A DNA stretch of 10,745 nt from M3007 sp964630705 (lineage in GTDB: Bacteria; Bacteroidota; Bacteroidia; Chitinophagales; Saprospiraceae). Positions 1 through 6,568 of the stretch are shown here, one piece after another. A program made the translations under genes and the position numbers. Each line of letters opens with the position of its first letter. The first letter of the stretch is position 1. The notes under the pieces were generated by a model, which searched no databases, was not told the DNA's origin, and was given only the letters and a program-made list of their open reading frames with translations. Location: contig CAZVZH010000158.1 of NCBI GenBank assembly GCA_964630705.1, positions 1 to 10,745 of the forward strand. The letters are read 5' to 3'.

Positions 1-1
1 A

Positions 2-130
2 GTTTGGAGTTTGAAGTTTGGAGTTTGAAGTTTGAAGTTTGGAGTTTGGAGTTTGGAGTTTGGAGTTTGGGGTGGTTCAACTTCCCGGAATAATGAACTA
101 CTTCAAACTCCAAACTTCAAACTTCAAACT
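2..130. repeat. Heptad-repeat hairpin with GTTTGGA/GTTTGAA arms
   Basis: Ten head-to-tail heptads (GTTTGGA or GTTTGAA, the last GTTTGGG) run from 2 to 71 and may continue beyond the left edge. Four reverse-complement heptads (TTCAAAC or TCCAAAC) run from 102 to 129. Between them, 74-90 reads GGTTCAACTTCCCGGAA. Bases 43-79 pair with 94-130 over 37 positions if G-T wobbles are allowed, leaving a 14-base loop at 80-93. The final arm base pairs lie inside the TAG stop codon (129-131, read leftward) of the Wzz-like gene, so the element sits directly at the gene's 3' end. It may end transcription or protect the mRNA 3' end, but that is inference. A related element with different heptads lies at 4913-5085. 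Confidence 0.85.
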
Positions 131-1256
131 AATCCCGGGTAATATCGGTCCAGCGCACGTCGCGGTAGGCGTCGGCGATCAGGGCAGCCAGGGCGGTGAA
201 CAAAAAGGCGGCCACCACGGTGGCTATGACGATGATGCTGCGTTTGGGGCGGCTTTTGATCAGGGCCGGTTCGGCGGTTTCCACCACGAGCAGGGCCGGA
301 ATACTGGTTTTAAAGGTTGCCTGTATTTGGTTGTAGCGCTCCAGATCGAAGCTGAGTTGTTTTCGGGCCTGGTAGTGGAGGTCTTGCAGAATGGCGATTT
401 GAGGCGAGCCTTCGTTGTAGCGTTTGATGGTGAGTTTGGTGTCGTTGCCGTGATCGGCCATCAGTTGTTGCAGTTGGGCTTCGTAGGCGTTGAGGTTGGC
501 GCGGATGTAGGCGATGGTATCGCGAGGGATGATAGGGTTGCGTTCGAGCACCTCGAGTTTGGCCCGGCTGAGCGTCACCTCCGATTCGGCGGTGGCGAGT
601 TGTTCGGAGAGCAGTTCGCCTTGGGGGCCGGGCGCGTAGATGCGGTAGCGCTCCTGGGTACGGCGCAGGCTGTCGCCCAGGCGTTCGAGTTCGGCGGTTT
701 TGTACCGGATGTTTTCTTCGAAGGCTGCCAGGAGCTTGGCCTGGCTTTCGCGGGTGAGGCGCTGGCCGATTTCGTTGATTTTTTCGCGGGCGGCGTTGGC
801 CATTTCGGCGGCCAGGCGCCGGTCGGTGTCTTCGATGCTGAGCTCGATGGCGTCGTTTTTGTTTTTCTGGAGGTTGAACAGGCTGCGGAGTATTTCCCGC
901 ACTTTGAACGGCCCTTTTTGTGCAGCGGAGTCGATGCCGTAGTGTTCGTACAAGTTGAAGTGCTGTACCAGAAAATCTTCGAGTTCTTTTCCCGAACCGA
1001 TTTCGGCCAGCCGGTCGAGGTCGTGGTCGGAGCCGTAATAATCCGTCACCTGGCCGGTATTGCCAAATACTTGTTCAGGGCTGGCCAGGCGCGGGCTGGT
1101 GGGGTAAAAAATGGTGGTGGCTTCGTAGTAATCTTTCATCAAAAGCGAAAGCCCGACGCTGCCGACCAAAGCCAGCAGGCACACGTTTCGAATCGTTTTG
1201 CGCCAGCGGTAAAGCGTTTGAAAGACGCCCAGCAGGTTGTCGCGGTTTTTTTCCAT
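129..1256 (-). CDS. Wzz-type polysaccharide co-polymerase / chain-length determinant protein
   Basis: This 375-residue inner-membrane protein has the layout of Wzz-family co-polymerases, which set the chain length of O-antigen or exopolysaccharide made by the Wzy polymerase. A basic N-terminus is followed by transmembrane segment 1 (about 24-40). A long, mostly helical, charged periplasmic region follows (about 41-335), with coiled-coil-like stretches at 165-240 and 250-315. A proline-containing stretch precedes segment 2 (VVETAEPALIKSRPKRS, 324-340), and segment 2 spans about 340-361. A short cytoplasmic tail ends it. No Walker motifs or tyrosine-kinase domain are fused, so it is the stand-alone form. 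The ATG at 1256 is supported by a promoter-like element about 27 bases upstream; no Shine-Dalgarno is visible. Its stop codon lies in a heptad-repeat hairpin. Partner polysaccharide genes, if any, would lie to the left, outside the window. The family call is firm; the specific polymer is unknown. Confidence 0.85.
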   Translation of the reverse strand: MEKNRDNLLGVFQTLYRWRKTIRNVCLLALVGSVGLSLLMKDYYEATTIFYPTSPRLASPEQVFGNTGQVTDYYGSDHDLDRLAEIGSGKELEDFLVQHFNLYEHYGIDSAAQKGPFKVREILRSLFNLQKNKNDAIELSIEDTDRRLAAEMANAAREKINEIGQRLTRESQAKLLAAFEENIRYKTAELERLGDSLRRTQERYRIYAPGPQGELLSEQLATAESEVTLSRAKLEVLERNPIIPRDTIAYIRANLNAYEAQLQQLMADHGNDTKLTIKRYNEGSPQIAILQDLHYQARKQLSFDLERYNQIQATFKTSIPALLVVETAEPALIKSRPKRSIIVIATVVAAFLFTALAALIADAYRDVRWTDITRD

Positions 1257-1282
1257 ATTCTGACACGTTGCTTAACGGGGCG

Positions 1283-1290
1283 CAAAAGTA
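1283..1290 (-). promoter_or_regulatory. Bacteroidota -7 promoter element for the Wzz-like gene
   Basis: Read leftward the bases are TACTTTTG followed by C, an exact match to the Bacteroidota -7 consensus TAnnTTTG. It lies 26 bases before the ATG at 1256, implying a leader of roughly 20 bases. No TTTG is seen at the expected -33 distance, so only half of the promoter is supported. It sits in the 186-base gap after the TPR gene, so the Wzz-like gene probably has its own transcript. Confidence 0.5.
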
Positions 1291-1442
1291 TAAAAATGAG
1301 GGGAATGCCCGCGCGAGAGGACCTTCCGTTTTGGCCTAACGGCCAGCTGCGATCCGGCGCTGCTTGCTGTGGTGCAATAGCCGGGTTGGTCCGCTTCAGG
1401 CAGGCGCCTGGAAGTCGAAAGTTTTATTTGAAAAGTTTGGGC

Positions 1443-2483
1443 TCAGGCTTGCCACTCCTCCAGCAGCCGGGCTGCTTCCGAAGAACCCATTTGGGCGGCA
1501 GCCTGAAGATCGTGTGCAAACTCGGGTTTTCCCACCCGGCGCCGGGCGATGGCGCGTTGCAACAACACCTCGGCTTCCGGCGCCAGTTCGATGCCGGCAG
1601 GAATGTTCAGCGTTTGGTCGAAGGCTTCAAGTGCGGCAGTTGGGTCGTTGAGGGCCTGCAAGGCGCGGCCGAGCAGGAAAGAAGCCCAGCGGCGGCGGTC
1701 GTAGTTGGGGTCGTTTTCGCTGAATTTGCGTTTGAGGTAAAGCCGGAGCTCATAGGCTGCTTCCTTGTATTTTTTGGCCTGGTACAGGCATTCGCCTTTT
1801 TTCAGGCGCGCGAGCCAGTGCAGCGGCTGGAGGGGCAGCGAACGTTTGACCGCCTGGTCGAAATCCGTCACGGCGCCGTCCCAGTCGTTTTTCAGCATTT
1901 TAAGTTTGGCGCAGCCATAGTAGGCGTCGGGGTGGTAGGGGTTGAACTGGATGCTTTTGGCGAAATCGCGCATGGCATCGCTGTAGTTTTTTAACTTGTA
2001 ATTGATATACCCGCGGCGTTCGTAAGCCAGGGCATGGCGCTCGTATTTTTCGATGGCGCGGCTGAGGGCCTCAGTGGCTTCTTGTTCTTTGCCTTTTTGG
2101 CCAACCAGGCTGCGGCCCCGGCGGTATTCCTGCACTGCCACCTTATCGGTGTCGGGCTCGATGTTCATCGTTTCGATGAGCTGGCCTTCGTCGTTGATGC
2201 ACCAGGCCCACACGTTGCCCGCCACGGCAAACTGGGCAAGTTCTTCCAGCAGGGCCGTCGTGCTGCGCCAGCTTTTTTCCGTGTTCAGAATTTTTTGCTG
2301 CGGCACCGTCAGCGAGTAATCTTCTTCCGAAAGTACCTCCTCCGCTTTGAAAAGGATATCGGTTTTGAAGTACGTCTCCAGGCGGTTCTGCCAGTGCCGG
2401 AGCACCATTTCGAAGCTGCGCTGGGAGCCAAATTCAAGACGGCCCTTGAAGATCAGTTTTAAAAACTCTGGTTGCGTATTCAT
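1443..2483 (-). CDS. TPR-repeat protein of unknown function
   Basis: This 346-residue protein appears soluble: no signal peptide or membrane segment is visible. Residues 1-130 match no family I recognise; they are acidic and mixed helical, with a tryptophan-rich patch VWAWC at 91-95. From about 149 there are tetratricopeptide helix pairs, roughly 149-182, 184-216, 223-255 and 265-295, with the usual small/aromatic pattern (for example AYERRGYINYKLKNYSDA). A last TPR- or Sel1-like pair is at 304-343. TPRs are protein-binding scaffolds, so a partner protein is likely but not visible. The frame stays open upstream to a TTG at 2795. I chose the ATG at 2483 because the extra 104 residues are rich in Cys and Phe, look non-coding and match no domain. 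Only the spacer and the likely internal promoter separate it from the Wzz-like gene downstream. A functional link between the two is possible but unproven. Confidence 0.8.
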   Translation of the reverse strand: MNTQPEFLKLIFKGRLEFGSQRSFEMVLRHWQNRLETYFKTDILFKAEEVLSEEDYSLTVPQQKILNTEKSWRSTTALLEELAQFAVAGNVWAWCINDEGQLIETMNIEPDTDKVAVQEYRRGRSLVGQKGKEQEATEALSRAIEKYERHALAYERRGYINYKLKNYSDAMRDFAKSIQFNPYHPDAYYGCAKLKMLKNDWDGAVTDFDQAVKRSLPLQPLHWLARLKKGECLYQAKKYKEAAYELRLYLKRKFSENDPNYDRRRWASFLLGRALQALNDPTAALEAFDQTLNIPAGIELAPEAEVLLQRAIARRRVGKPEFAHDLQAAAQMGSSEAARLLEEWQA

Positions 2484-2853
2484 CCTGCCTGCTGTTTGAA
2501 ATACTTGAGCTGCTGTTTGCGCTTTCCGAAAGGCGCCGGCCGAAAAATGTATGCCCGGATCATCGCACCAGCAAACAGCCGGTTGGATCAGAACCTGAAA
2601 ACCTCTTGCCCGGGCATCGACAGTACTCAAACACAGAAAGACTGTCGGGCGGGCAAGCACGCAGAGCAACGTCAAACGGCTGCTCTGGTCGGTATTTCCA
2701 CAAAAATCATTTTTCGAAGCCCTTTTCGGAGGGATTATCGGCTGAAGAAAAAAGGTAGCCGGACGAAAAGGAGCGCTTTCCCAAAAGAGTAACAAATATC
2801 CGACAAAAAGGCTTGATAACCAAACCTTTGAAAAATTATGTTATAAAAAATTA

Positions 2854-2871
2854 TTTGTTTTAAAAAACAAA
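2854..2871. repeat. AT-rich palindrome in the divergent intergenic region
   Basis: TTTGTTTT and AAAACAAA face each other across a 2-base spacer, giving perfect 8-bp arms. It lies about 105 bases upstream of the -7-like element of the acyl-CoA synthetase gene. It could be a regulator-binding site or a chance product of low-complexity AT-rich DNA. Confidence 0.35.
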
Positions 2872-2976
2872 AGTTAACGCAAATTTGGTAGCCTGGGCTC
2901 TGTTTGTCCAAATTGGCCGGCATTCATGGAATGAGCGTCAGATTTTGCAAGTACTGCCCCATTTAGGACGAAAAAA

Positions 2977-2984
2977 TATTTTTG
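2977..2984 (+). promoter_or_regulatory. Candidate -7 promoter element for the acyl-CoA synthetase gene
   Basis: TATTTTTG matches the Bacteroidota -7 consensus TAnnTTTG exactly and lies 86 bases before the ATG at 3071, implying a leader of about 80 bases. The nearest upstream TTTG is some 29 bases away, longer than the usual spacing of about 20, so the -33 half is not supported. Confidence 0.35.
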
Positions 2985-3070
2985 TGCATTTTCGCCCATC
3001 GCATTTCCTATTCGTCCGTTTTTTCAGATCGAACATCCGAGAAAAATTCAATTTGTTTTAAAACCGAACT

Positions 3071-4915
3071 ATGCAACAACAACGGCTTTTCGACTACCTC
3101 TACGATCAACTCCGCCTGTACCCTCTGGAAAAAGCGTTCGGCCACAAAGTCGACGGCCAATGGCGCTACTGCTCTACTGCCGAAATGGTCGGCCTCGTCA
3201 ATCGCGCCAGCCGCGGCCTGCTCGAACTGGGGCTGCTGCCCGGCGACAAAGTAGCCACAGTGGTGTACCAAACCAGCCCCGCCTGGGTGGCCCTCGAAAT
3301 CGCCATGAACCAAATCGGCGTACTCAACGTGCCCATGTACCCGACCATCAGCGCCCGCGAGTATGCGTACATTCTCCACGAATCGGAAGCCCAATACTGC
3401 TTTGTAGGCAGCGGCGACCTGTACGACAAGGTTGCGGCAGCCCAAGCCCAACTCCCCGGCCTTAAAGAAATTTTCAGCTTCGAGTCGCATCCCATCGCCC
3501 GGCACTGGGAAGCCCTGCTCTTTCCCGCCCCCGACCAAGGCGACCCCGCCAACTGGCGCTACCCGGAAGTCGAACAGATCAAAAACAGCATCGACCCCCA
3601 TGCGGTGATGACGCTCGTGTACACCTCCGGCACCACGGGCAACCCCAAAGGTGTTATGCTCAACCACACCAATGTGGTGTTCAACATTGAGTCTTTACGC
3701 CACATGATGGACTTCCAACCCGGCGACCGGGTGCTCAGTTTCCTGCCCGTCAGCCATATTTTCGAACGCGTGGCGGTGTATGCCTTCCTTGCCTTCGGTT
3801 GCAGCGTCAGCTTTACCGGCACGGACAATTTGGGCGGCGACAGCGGCGACCTCAAAGCGATCCGCCCGCACTATTTTACCACCGTGCCTCGCTTGCTGGA
3901 AAAAGTTTATGACAAGATCATAGCCAAAGGCATGGAACTCCGCGGCCTCAAACGCGCGCTCTTTTTCTGGGCGCTCCAGCTGACCGACCATTGGTACTTC
4001 GATTACCAACCCCGCGGCCTGGCCTGGCTCAAATGGCGGATCGCCGACCGGCTCATTTTCAGCAAATGGCGGGCCGCGCTCGGCGGCAGCGTCAAAACGA
4101 TCATTACCGGCGCCAGCGCCTGCCCGCTGCGCGTGATGCGCACCTTCAATGCCGCCGGTATCCAGGTGCGCGAAGGCTACGGCATGACGGAGGTGGCCCC
4201 AGCCCTGAGCTTCAGCAAACCCGAACCCGGCGGCGCCCTGCTCGGCACCGTGGGCCCGTTGATGAACGGCGTGGAAGTCCGCCTCGAGCCCAGCCCCGAA
4301 TACCAGCCCGGCGAAGGCGAGATCATCGCCAGCAGCCCGGGCGTTATGCTGGGCTACTACAAACAACCGGAAAAAACAGCCGAGGTGCTCACCGAAGCCG
4401 GCGGCAAACGCTGGATGGCTACCGGCGATGTCGGCGCTTTCGTGGAAGCCAACGGGAAAAAATACCTCAAGATCACCGACCGGAAAAAAGAATTGCTCAA
4501 AACCAGCCACGGCAAATACATCGCCCCGGCGCCCATCGAAACGGCGCTCAAAGAGCACTATCTGGTGGAGCAAGCCATGGTAGTGGGCGACGATTTCAAC
4601 TACGTGACCGCGCTGATCGTGCCTGCCGAGGAAGGCCTGCGCGACTGGTGCTTGCGCCACGGCCTGAACTGGACCTCGCGCGCCGAAATGCTCCGGCATC
4701 CGGATGTGATCCGGCGCTACCAAATGTTGCTCGACCGGATCAACCCGCAACTGAGCAAGTTTGAACAAGTGAAAAAATTCAGCCTGTTGCCCGACATGTG
4801 GGAGCCGGTGAAAACCGACGGCTCCGAGGCCGAACTGACGCCGACAATGAAACTCAAACGCCGGGTGATTTTGGAGAAATTCCGGGCGGAAATTGCGGCG
4901 ATGTACGCGGGGTAG
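3071..4915 (+). CDS. Long-chain fatty-acid--CoA ligase (AMP-forming), FadD15 type
   Basis: This 614-residue enzyme belongs to the ANL adenylate-forming superfamily and activates long-chain fatty acids to acyl-CoA using ATP, feeding beta-oxidation or lipid synthesis. The motifs appear in order: the phosphate-binding loop YTSGTTGNPKG (184-194), the SFLPVSHIFER motif (223-233), the acyl-adenylate motif GYGMTE (369-374), ATGDVG (450-455, with the ribose-binding aspartate 453) and the hinge/linker ITDRKKELLKTSHGKYIAP (468-486). The last lysine/glycine-rich stretch is typical of FadD15-like bacterial enzymes, and the length is normal for that group. No signal peptide or membrane span is seen; such enzymes are cytosolic or peripherally membrane-bound. 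The ATG at 3071 gives the usual short N-terminus before the fold begins. The TAG stop is the first three bases of a large palindromic element shared with the convergent dioxygenase gene. Chain-length preference cannot be read from the sequence. Confidence 0.93.
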   Translation: MQQQRLFDYLYDQLRLYPLEKAFGHKVDGQWRYCSTAEMVGLVNRASRGLLELGLLPGDKVATVVYQTSPAWVALEIAMNQIGVLNVPMYPTISAREYAYILHESEAQYCFVGSGDLYDKVAAAQAQLPGLKEIFSFESHPIARHWEALLFPAPDQGDPANWRYPEVEQIKNSIDPHAVMTLVYTSGTTGNPKGVMLNHTNVVFNIESLRHMMDFQPGDRVLSFLPVSHIFERVAVYAFLAFGCSVSFTGTDNLGGDSGDLKAIRPHYFTTVPRLLEKVYDKIIAKGMELRGLKRALFFWALQLTDHWYFDYQPRGLAWLKWRIADRLIFSKWRAALGGSVKTIITGASACPLRVMRTFNAAGIQVREGYGMTEVAPALSFSKPEPGGALLGTVGPLMNGVEVRLEPSPEYQPGEGEIIASSPGVMLGYYKQPEKTAEVLTEAGGKRWMATGDVGAFVEANGKKYLKITDRKKELLKTSHGKYIAPAPIETALKEHYLVEQAMVVGDDFNYVTALIVPAEEGLRDWCLRHGLNWTSRAEMLRHPDVIRRYQMLLDRINPQLSKFEQVKKFSLLPDMWEPVKTDGSEAELTPTMKLKRRVILEKFRAEIAAMYAG

Positions 4916-5085
4916 GGGGATTTACGATTTAGCGATTTACGATTTACGATTGGGTTCACCTTTCCGGAAGTGAGGTTGAATGCGGCTTTTGTGGGCATTC
5001 CAAAAGTTGCATCCATCCCTACCCGGAAAGGTGAACCCAATCGTAAATCGTAAATCGCTAAATCGTAAATCGCTAAATCTCCCTA
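4913..5085. repeat. Large heptad-repeat hairpin between two convergent genes
   Basis: Bases 4919-4967 and 5023-5071 form a perfect 49-bp inverted repeat. Each arm has four near-heptads (GATTTAC, one 8-base GATTTAGC) and then GATTGGGTTCACCTTTCCGG. The right arm has one extra repeat unit. The outermost bases, TAGGGGGATTTA (4913-4924) and TAAATCTCCCTA (5074-5085), are reverse complements with one mismatch, and these ends contain the TAG stops of both flanking genes. The 55-base middle folds further: 4981-4991 pairs with 5001-5011 with two G-T wobbles around a 9-base loop, and 4970-4980 pairs partly with 5012-5022. The whole element can therefore form one long stem. It may act as a bidirectional terminator or be a non-autonomous repeat; no transposase is nearby. 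Its core GGTTCACCTTTCCGGAA (4953-4969) resembles the core at 74-90. Confidence 0.9.
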
Positions 5086-5598
5086 CAGTTCCATCACCTG
5101 GCCGCAATGCTTGCAGGTGCGGGCGGCGGTGTCGGCGCCGAAAGCCTGGATGGCCGCTTTGATCTGGGTGCCGATGTCTTTGAGTGGAAAGCCGGCTTCG
5201 TGCAGTTTTTCGCCGCAGCCTTCGCAAAACCACATGAGTTTGTCGATCTCGCCTTCGCGGCGCGTGCGCTCCATCACCAGGCCGACGGTGCCGGCTGGGC
5301 GCTGGGGCGAGTGCGGCACGCGGGCCGGCAACAGAAACATTTCGCCTTCGCGGATGTCGATGGTTTCGGGTTGGCCCTCGTCGTTGATGATCTTGACCTG
5401 GATGTCGCCTTCGAGCTGGTAAAACCACTCCTCGCCGTCTTCCCAGTGGTAGTCTTTTCGGCCGTTGGGGCCGCCGACGATCATGACGATAAAATCGTCA
5501 TTGCCCACGTACAACTGTTTGTTGCCTACGGGCGGCTGGAGGAGGTGGCGGTTTTCATCGATCCATTTTTGGAGGTTGAACGGTTTTGCTATGGCCAT
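5083..5598 (-). CDS. nbaC: 3-hydroxyanthranilate 3,4-dioxygenase
   Basis: This 171-residue cupin enzyme opens the ring of 3-hydroxyanthranilate to give 2-amino-3-carboxymuconate semialdehyde, the precursor of quinolinate and NAD, or enters 2-nitrobenzoate-type degradation. Catalytic-iron ligands are visible as H51, E57 and H96, with substrate-binding arginines R47 and R100 and E110. These positions are nearly those of the Cupriavidus metallidurans enzyme. Two CxxC pairs, C125/C128 and C162/C165, form the rubredoxin-like second metal site present in bacterial forms and absent from the animal enzyme, so the gene is complete and probably active. The ATG at 5598 gives the standard N-terminus. It lies 18 bases downstream of the transporter gene on the same strand, suggesting one transcript. 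No other kynurenine-pathway gene is in the window. Its TAG stop forms one end of a palindromic element. Confidence 0.95.
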   Translation of the reverse strand: MAIAKPFNLQKWIDENRHLLQPPVGNKQLYVGNDDFIVMIVGGPNGRKDYHWEDGEEWFYQLEGDIQVKIINDEGQPETIDIREGEMFLLPARVPHSPQRPAGTVGLVMERTRREGEIDKLMWFCEGCGEKLHEAGFPLKDIGTQIKAAIQAFGADTAARTCKHCGQVMEL

Positions 5599-5616
5599 GG
5601 CTGTGCGTTTGATTTT

Positions 5617-6477
5617 TTATCTGGACAAAAATACAATTCCCGCCACAATTAGCAGGGCGCCGGCCAGGCGGCTGCGGAAATTCTGCTCGGTCAGCAGTTT
5701 CGCTCCGAAAATAACACCCAGCACGATGCTGATTTCCCGCGTTGGCGCCACCAGATGCACCGGCGCTACCCGCAAGGCGTACAGAATCAAAATAAACCCA
5801 AAGGGGGCGATGATGCTGATCACCAGAATTTTCCAGCGGTGCCCGGCCCACAAGGCGCGTACTTCGGGCCATTTTTTCCAAACGACCGGGCTCAGCGCCA
5901 GTACCCGCACCGGATTGGTGCTGTACTCCAGCAGGATGGGCGCCACGGCCAGCTCGCGCACGGCAAACCCGTCCCAAACGGTGTAACTGGCAATGAGCGC
6001 TCCGATCAGCAGGCCGTACGACAAGCCGGTTTTCCAGTCTGGGTGCCGTTGCCCGCCTGGCGTCAGGCCGGCTACCAAAAACACGCCCGCGGCAACCAGG
6101 CAAAGTCCAACGACTGCCTGCCCGCTCACCACCTCGCCCAAAAAAACTGCGGCGCCAAGGGTGGCAAACACCGGTCCGCTGCCCCGCGCCAGGGGGTACA
6201 CCGGCGAGAGCTCGGCTTTTTGATACCCGATTTGGAGGATCAGAAAATACACCAGGTGCAAAACTGCGCTGGCCAGCAGGGCGCCGATGTTTGTCAGCGA
6301 CCAGTCAAAACCGTACAGTGCAACGTAACCCGCCGCCACCGGCAGCCACAGGATCAGCATGACCACCGCCACCAGCCACACGAAGGGCGCGCCGCTGGGG
6401 ATGGTTTTGGCGAGGTAATTCCAGCTGGCGTGGAGCAGGGCAGCGAAAAGGACGAGCAGGGTGATTTCGAGCGACAT
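5617..6477 (-). CDS. EamA/DMT-family transporter
   Basis: This 286-residue inner-membrane protein has about ten hydrophobic helices in two similar halves, the 5+5 layout of drug/metabolite transporters. The first half contains the ALLHASWNYLAK start typical of EamA proteins (12-24) and SPVYPLARGSGPVFATLGAAVFLGE-type residues (91-115). The second half repeats this as VAPVHLVAPTREIS (237-250) followed by IVLGVIFGAKLLTEQ. Members export or import amino acids and other small metabolites; the substrate here cannot be told from the sequence. It is the first gene of a probable two-gene unit with 3-hydroxyanthranilate dioxygenase, 18 bases apart, so an aromatic or tryptophan-derived substrate is conceivable but speculative. 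No exact -7 element was found upstream. The ATG at 6477 directly precedes the first helix, which fits the family. Confidence 0.88.
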   Translation of the reverse strand: MSLEITLLVLFAALLHASWNYLAKTIPSGAPFVWLVAVVMLILWLPVAAGYVALYGFDWSLTNIGALLASAVLHLVYFLILQIGYQKAELSPVYPLARGSGPVFATLGAAVFLGEVVSGQAVVGLCLVAAGVFLVAGLTPGGQRHPDWKTGLSYGLLIGALIASYTVWDGFAVRELAVAPILLEYSTNPVRVLALSPVVWKKWPEVRALWAGHRWKILVISIIAPFGFILILYALRVAPVHLVAPTREISIVLGVIFGAKLLTEQNFRSRLAGALLIVAGIVFLSR

Positions 6478-6556
6478 GGAAAAAACAGGGCCGGCAAAGG
6501 AAGGGAATATTCTCTGAAACGGTCGTTACACCGGGCACACCAGCTGACCGTTTGCT

Positions 6557-6564
6557 TAATTTTG
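6557..6564 (+). promoter_or_regulatory. -7 promoter element very close to the SnoaL-like start codon
   Basis: TAATTTTG matches TAnnTTTG exactly and ends 4 bases before the ATG at 6569. In this promoter class transcription begins a few bases after the element, so the mRNA would start at or next to the ATG, meaning a leaderless message. No TTTG is present at -33, which lowers the confidence. Confidence 0.4.
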
Positions 6565-6568
6565 TCTG

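Larger units (their letters stand above)
2484..3070. other. 587-base divergent intergenic region with an AT-rich right half
   Basis: This gap lies between the leftward TPR gene and the rightward acyl-CoA synthetase gene and should hold promoters for both. The left part (2484-2790) is GC-rich. It contains an 8-bp inverted repeat, ATGCCCGG at 2551-2558 and CCGGGCAT at 2610-2617, of unknown meaning. The right part (about 2790-3070) is strongly AT-rich, with an 18-base palindrome at 2854-2871 and a -7-like element at 2977-2984. I found no exact leftward TAnnTTTG element for the TPR gene. No convincing gene, RNA or mobile-element remnant was seen. Confidence 0.6.

Noticed and set aside
2..130. CRISPR array
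   Set aside because: The units are contiguous 7-mers with no spacers, and they invert across a centre; this is not CRISPR architecture.
1401..1410. Palindrome CAGGCGCCTG downstream of the TPR gene as a terminator
   Set aside because: It is a short self-complementary stretch with no loop and no T-run on the leftward strand, so it is not convincing as a terminator.
39..1994. Long rightward open frame of 651 codons
   Set aside because: It overlaps the Wzz-like and TPR genes on the opposite strand, has low-complexity Val/Gly/Phe-rich composition and begins inside the heptad array. It is a mirror of GC-rich codon usage.
3695..4768. Leftward open frame of 357 codons
   Set aside because: It lies antisense within the acyl-CoA synthetase gene, whose motifs are all intact, and its own translation is Ala/Gly/His-rich without any domain.
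4913..5085. Insertion sequence or integron attC site
   Set aside because: There is no transposase or integrase, no target-site duplication can be shown, and the attC consensus arms are absent. A repeat or MITE-like hairpin is the most that can be said.
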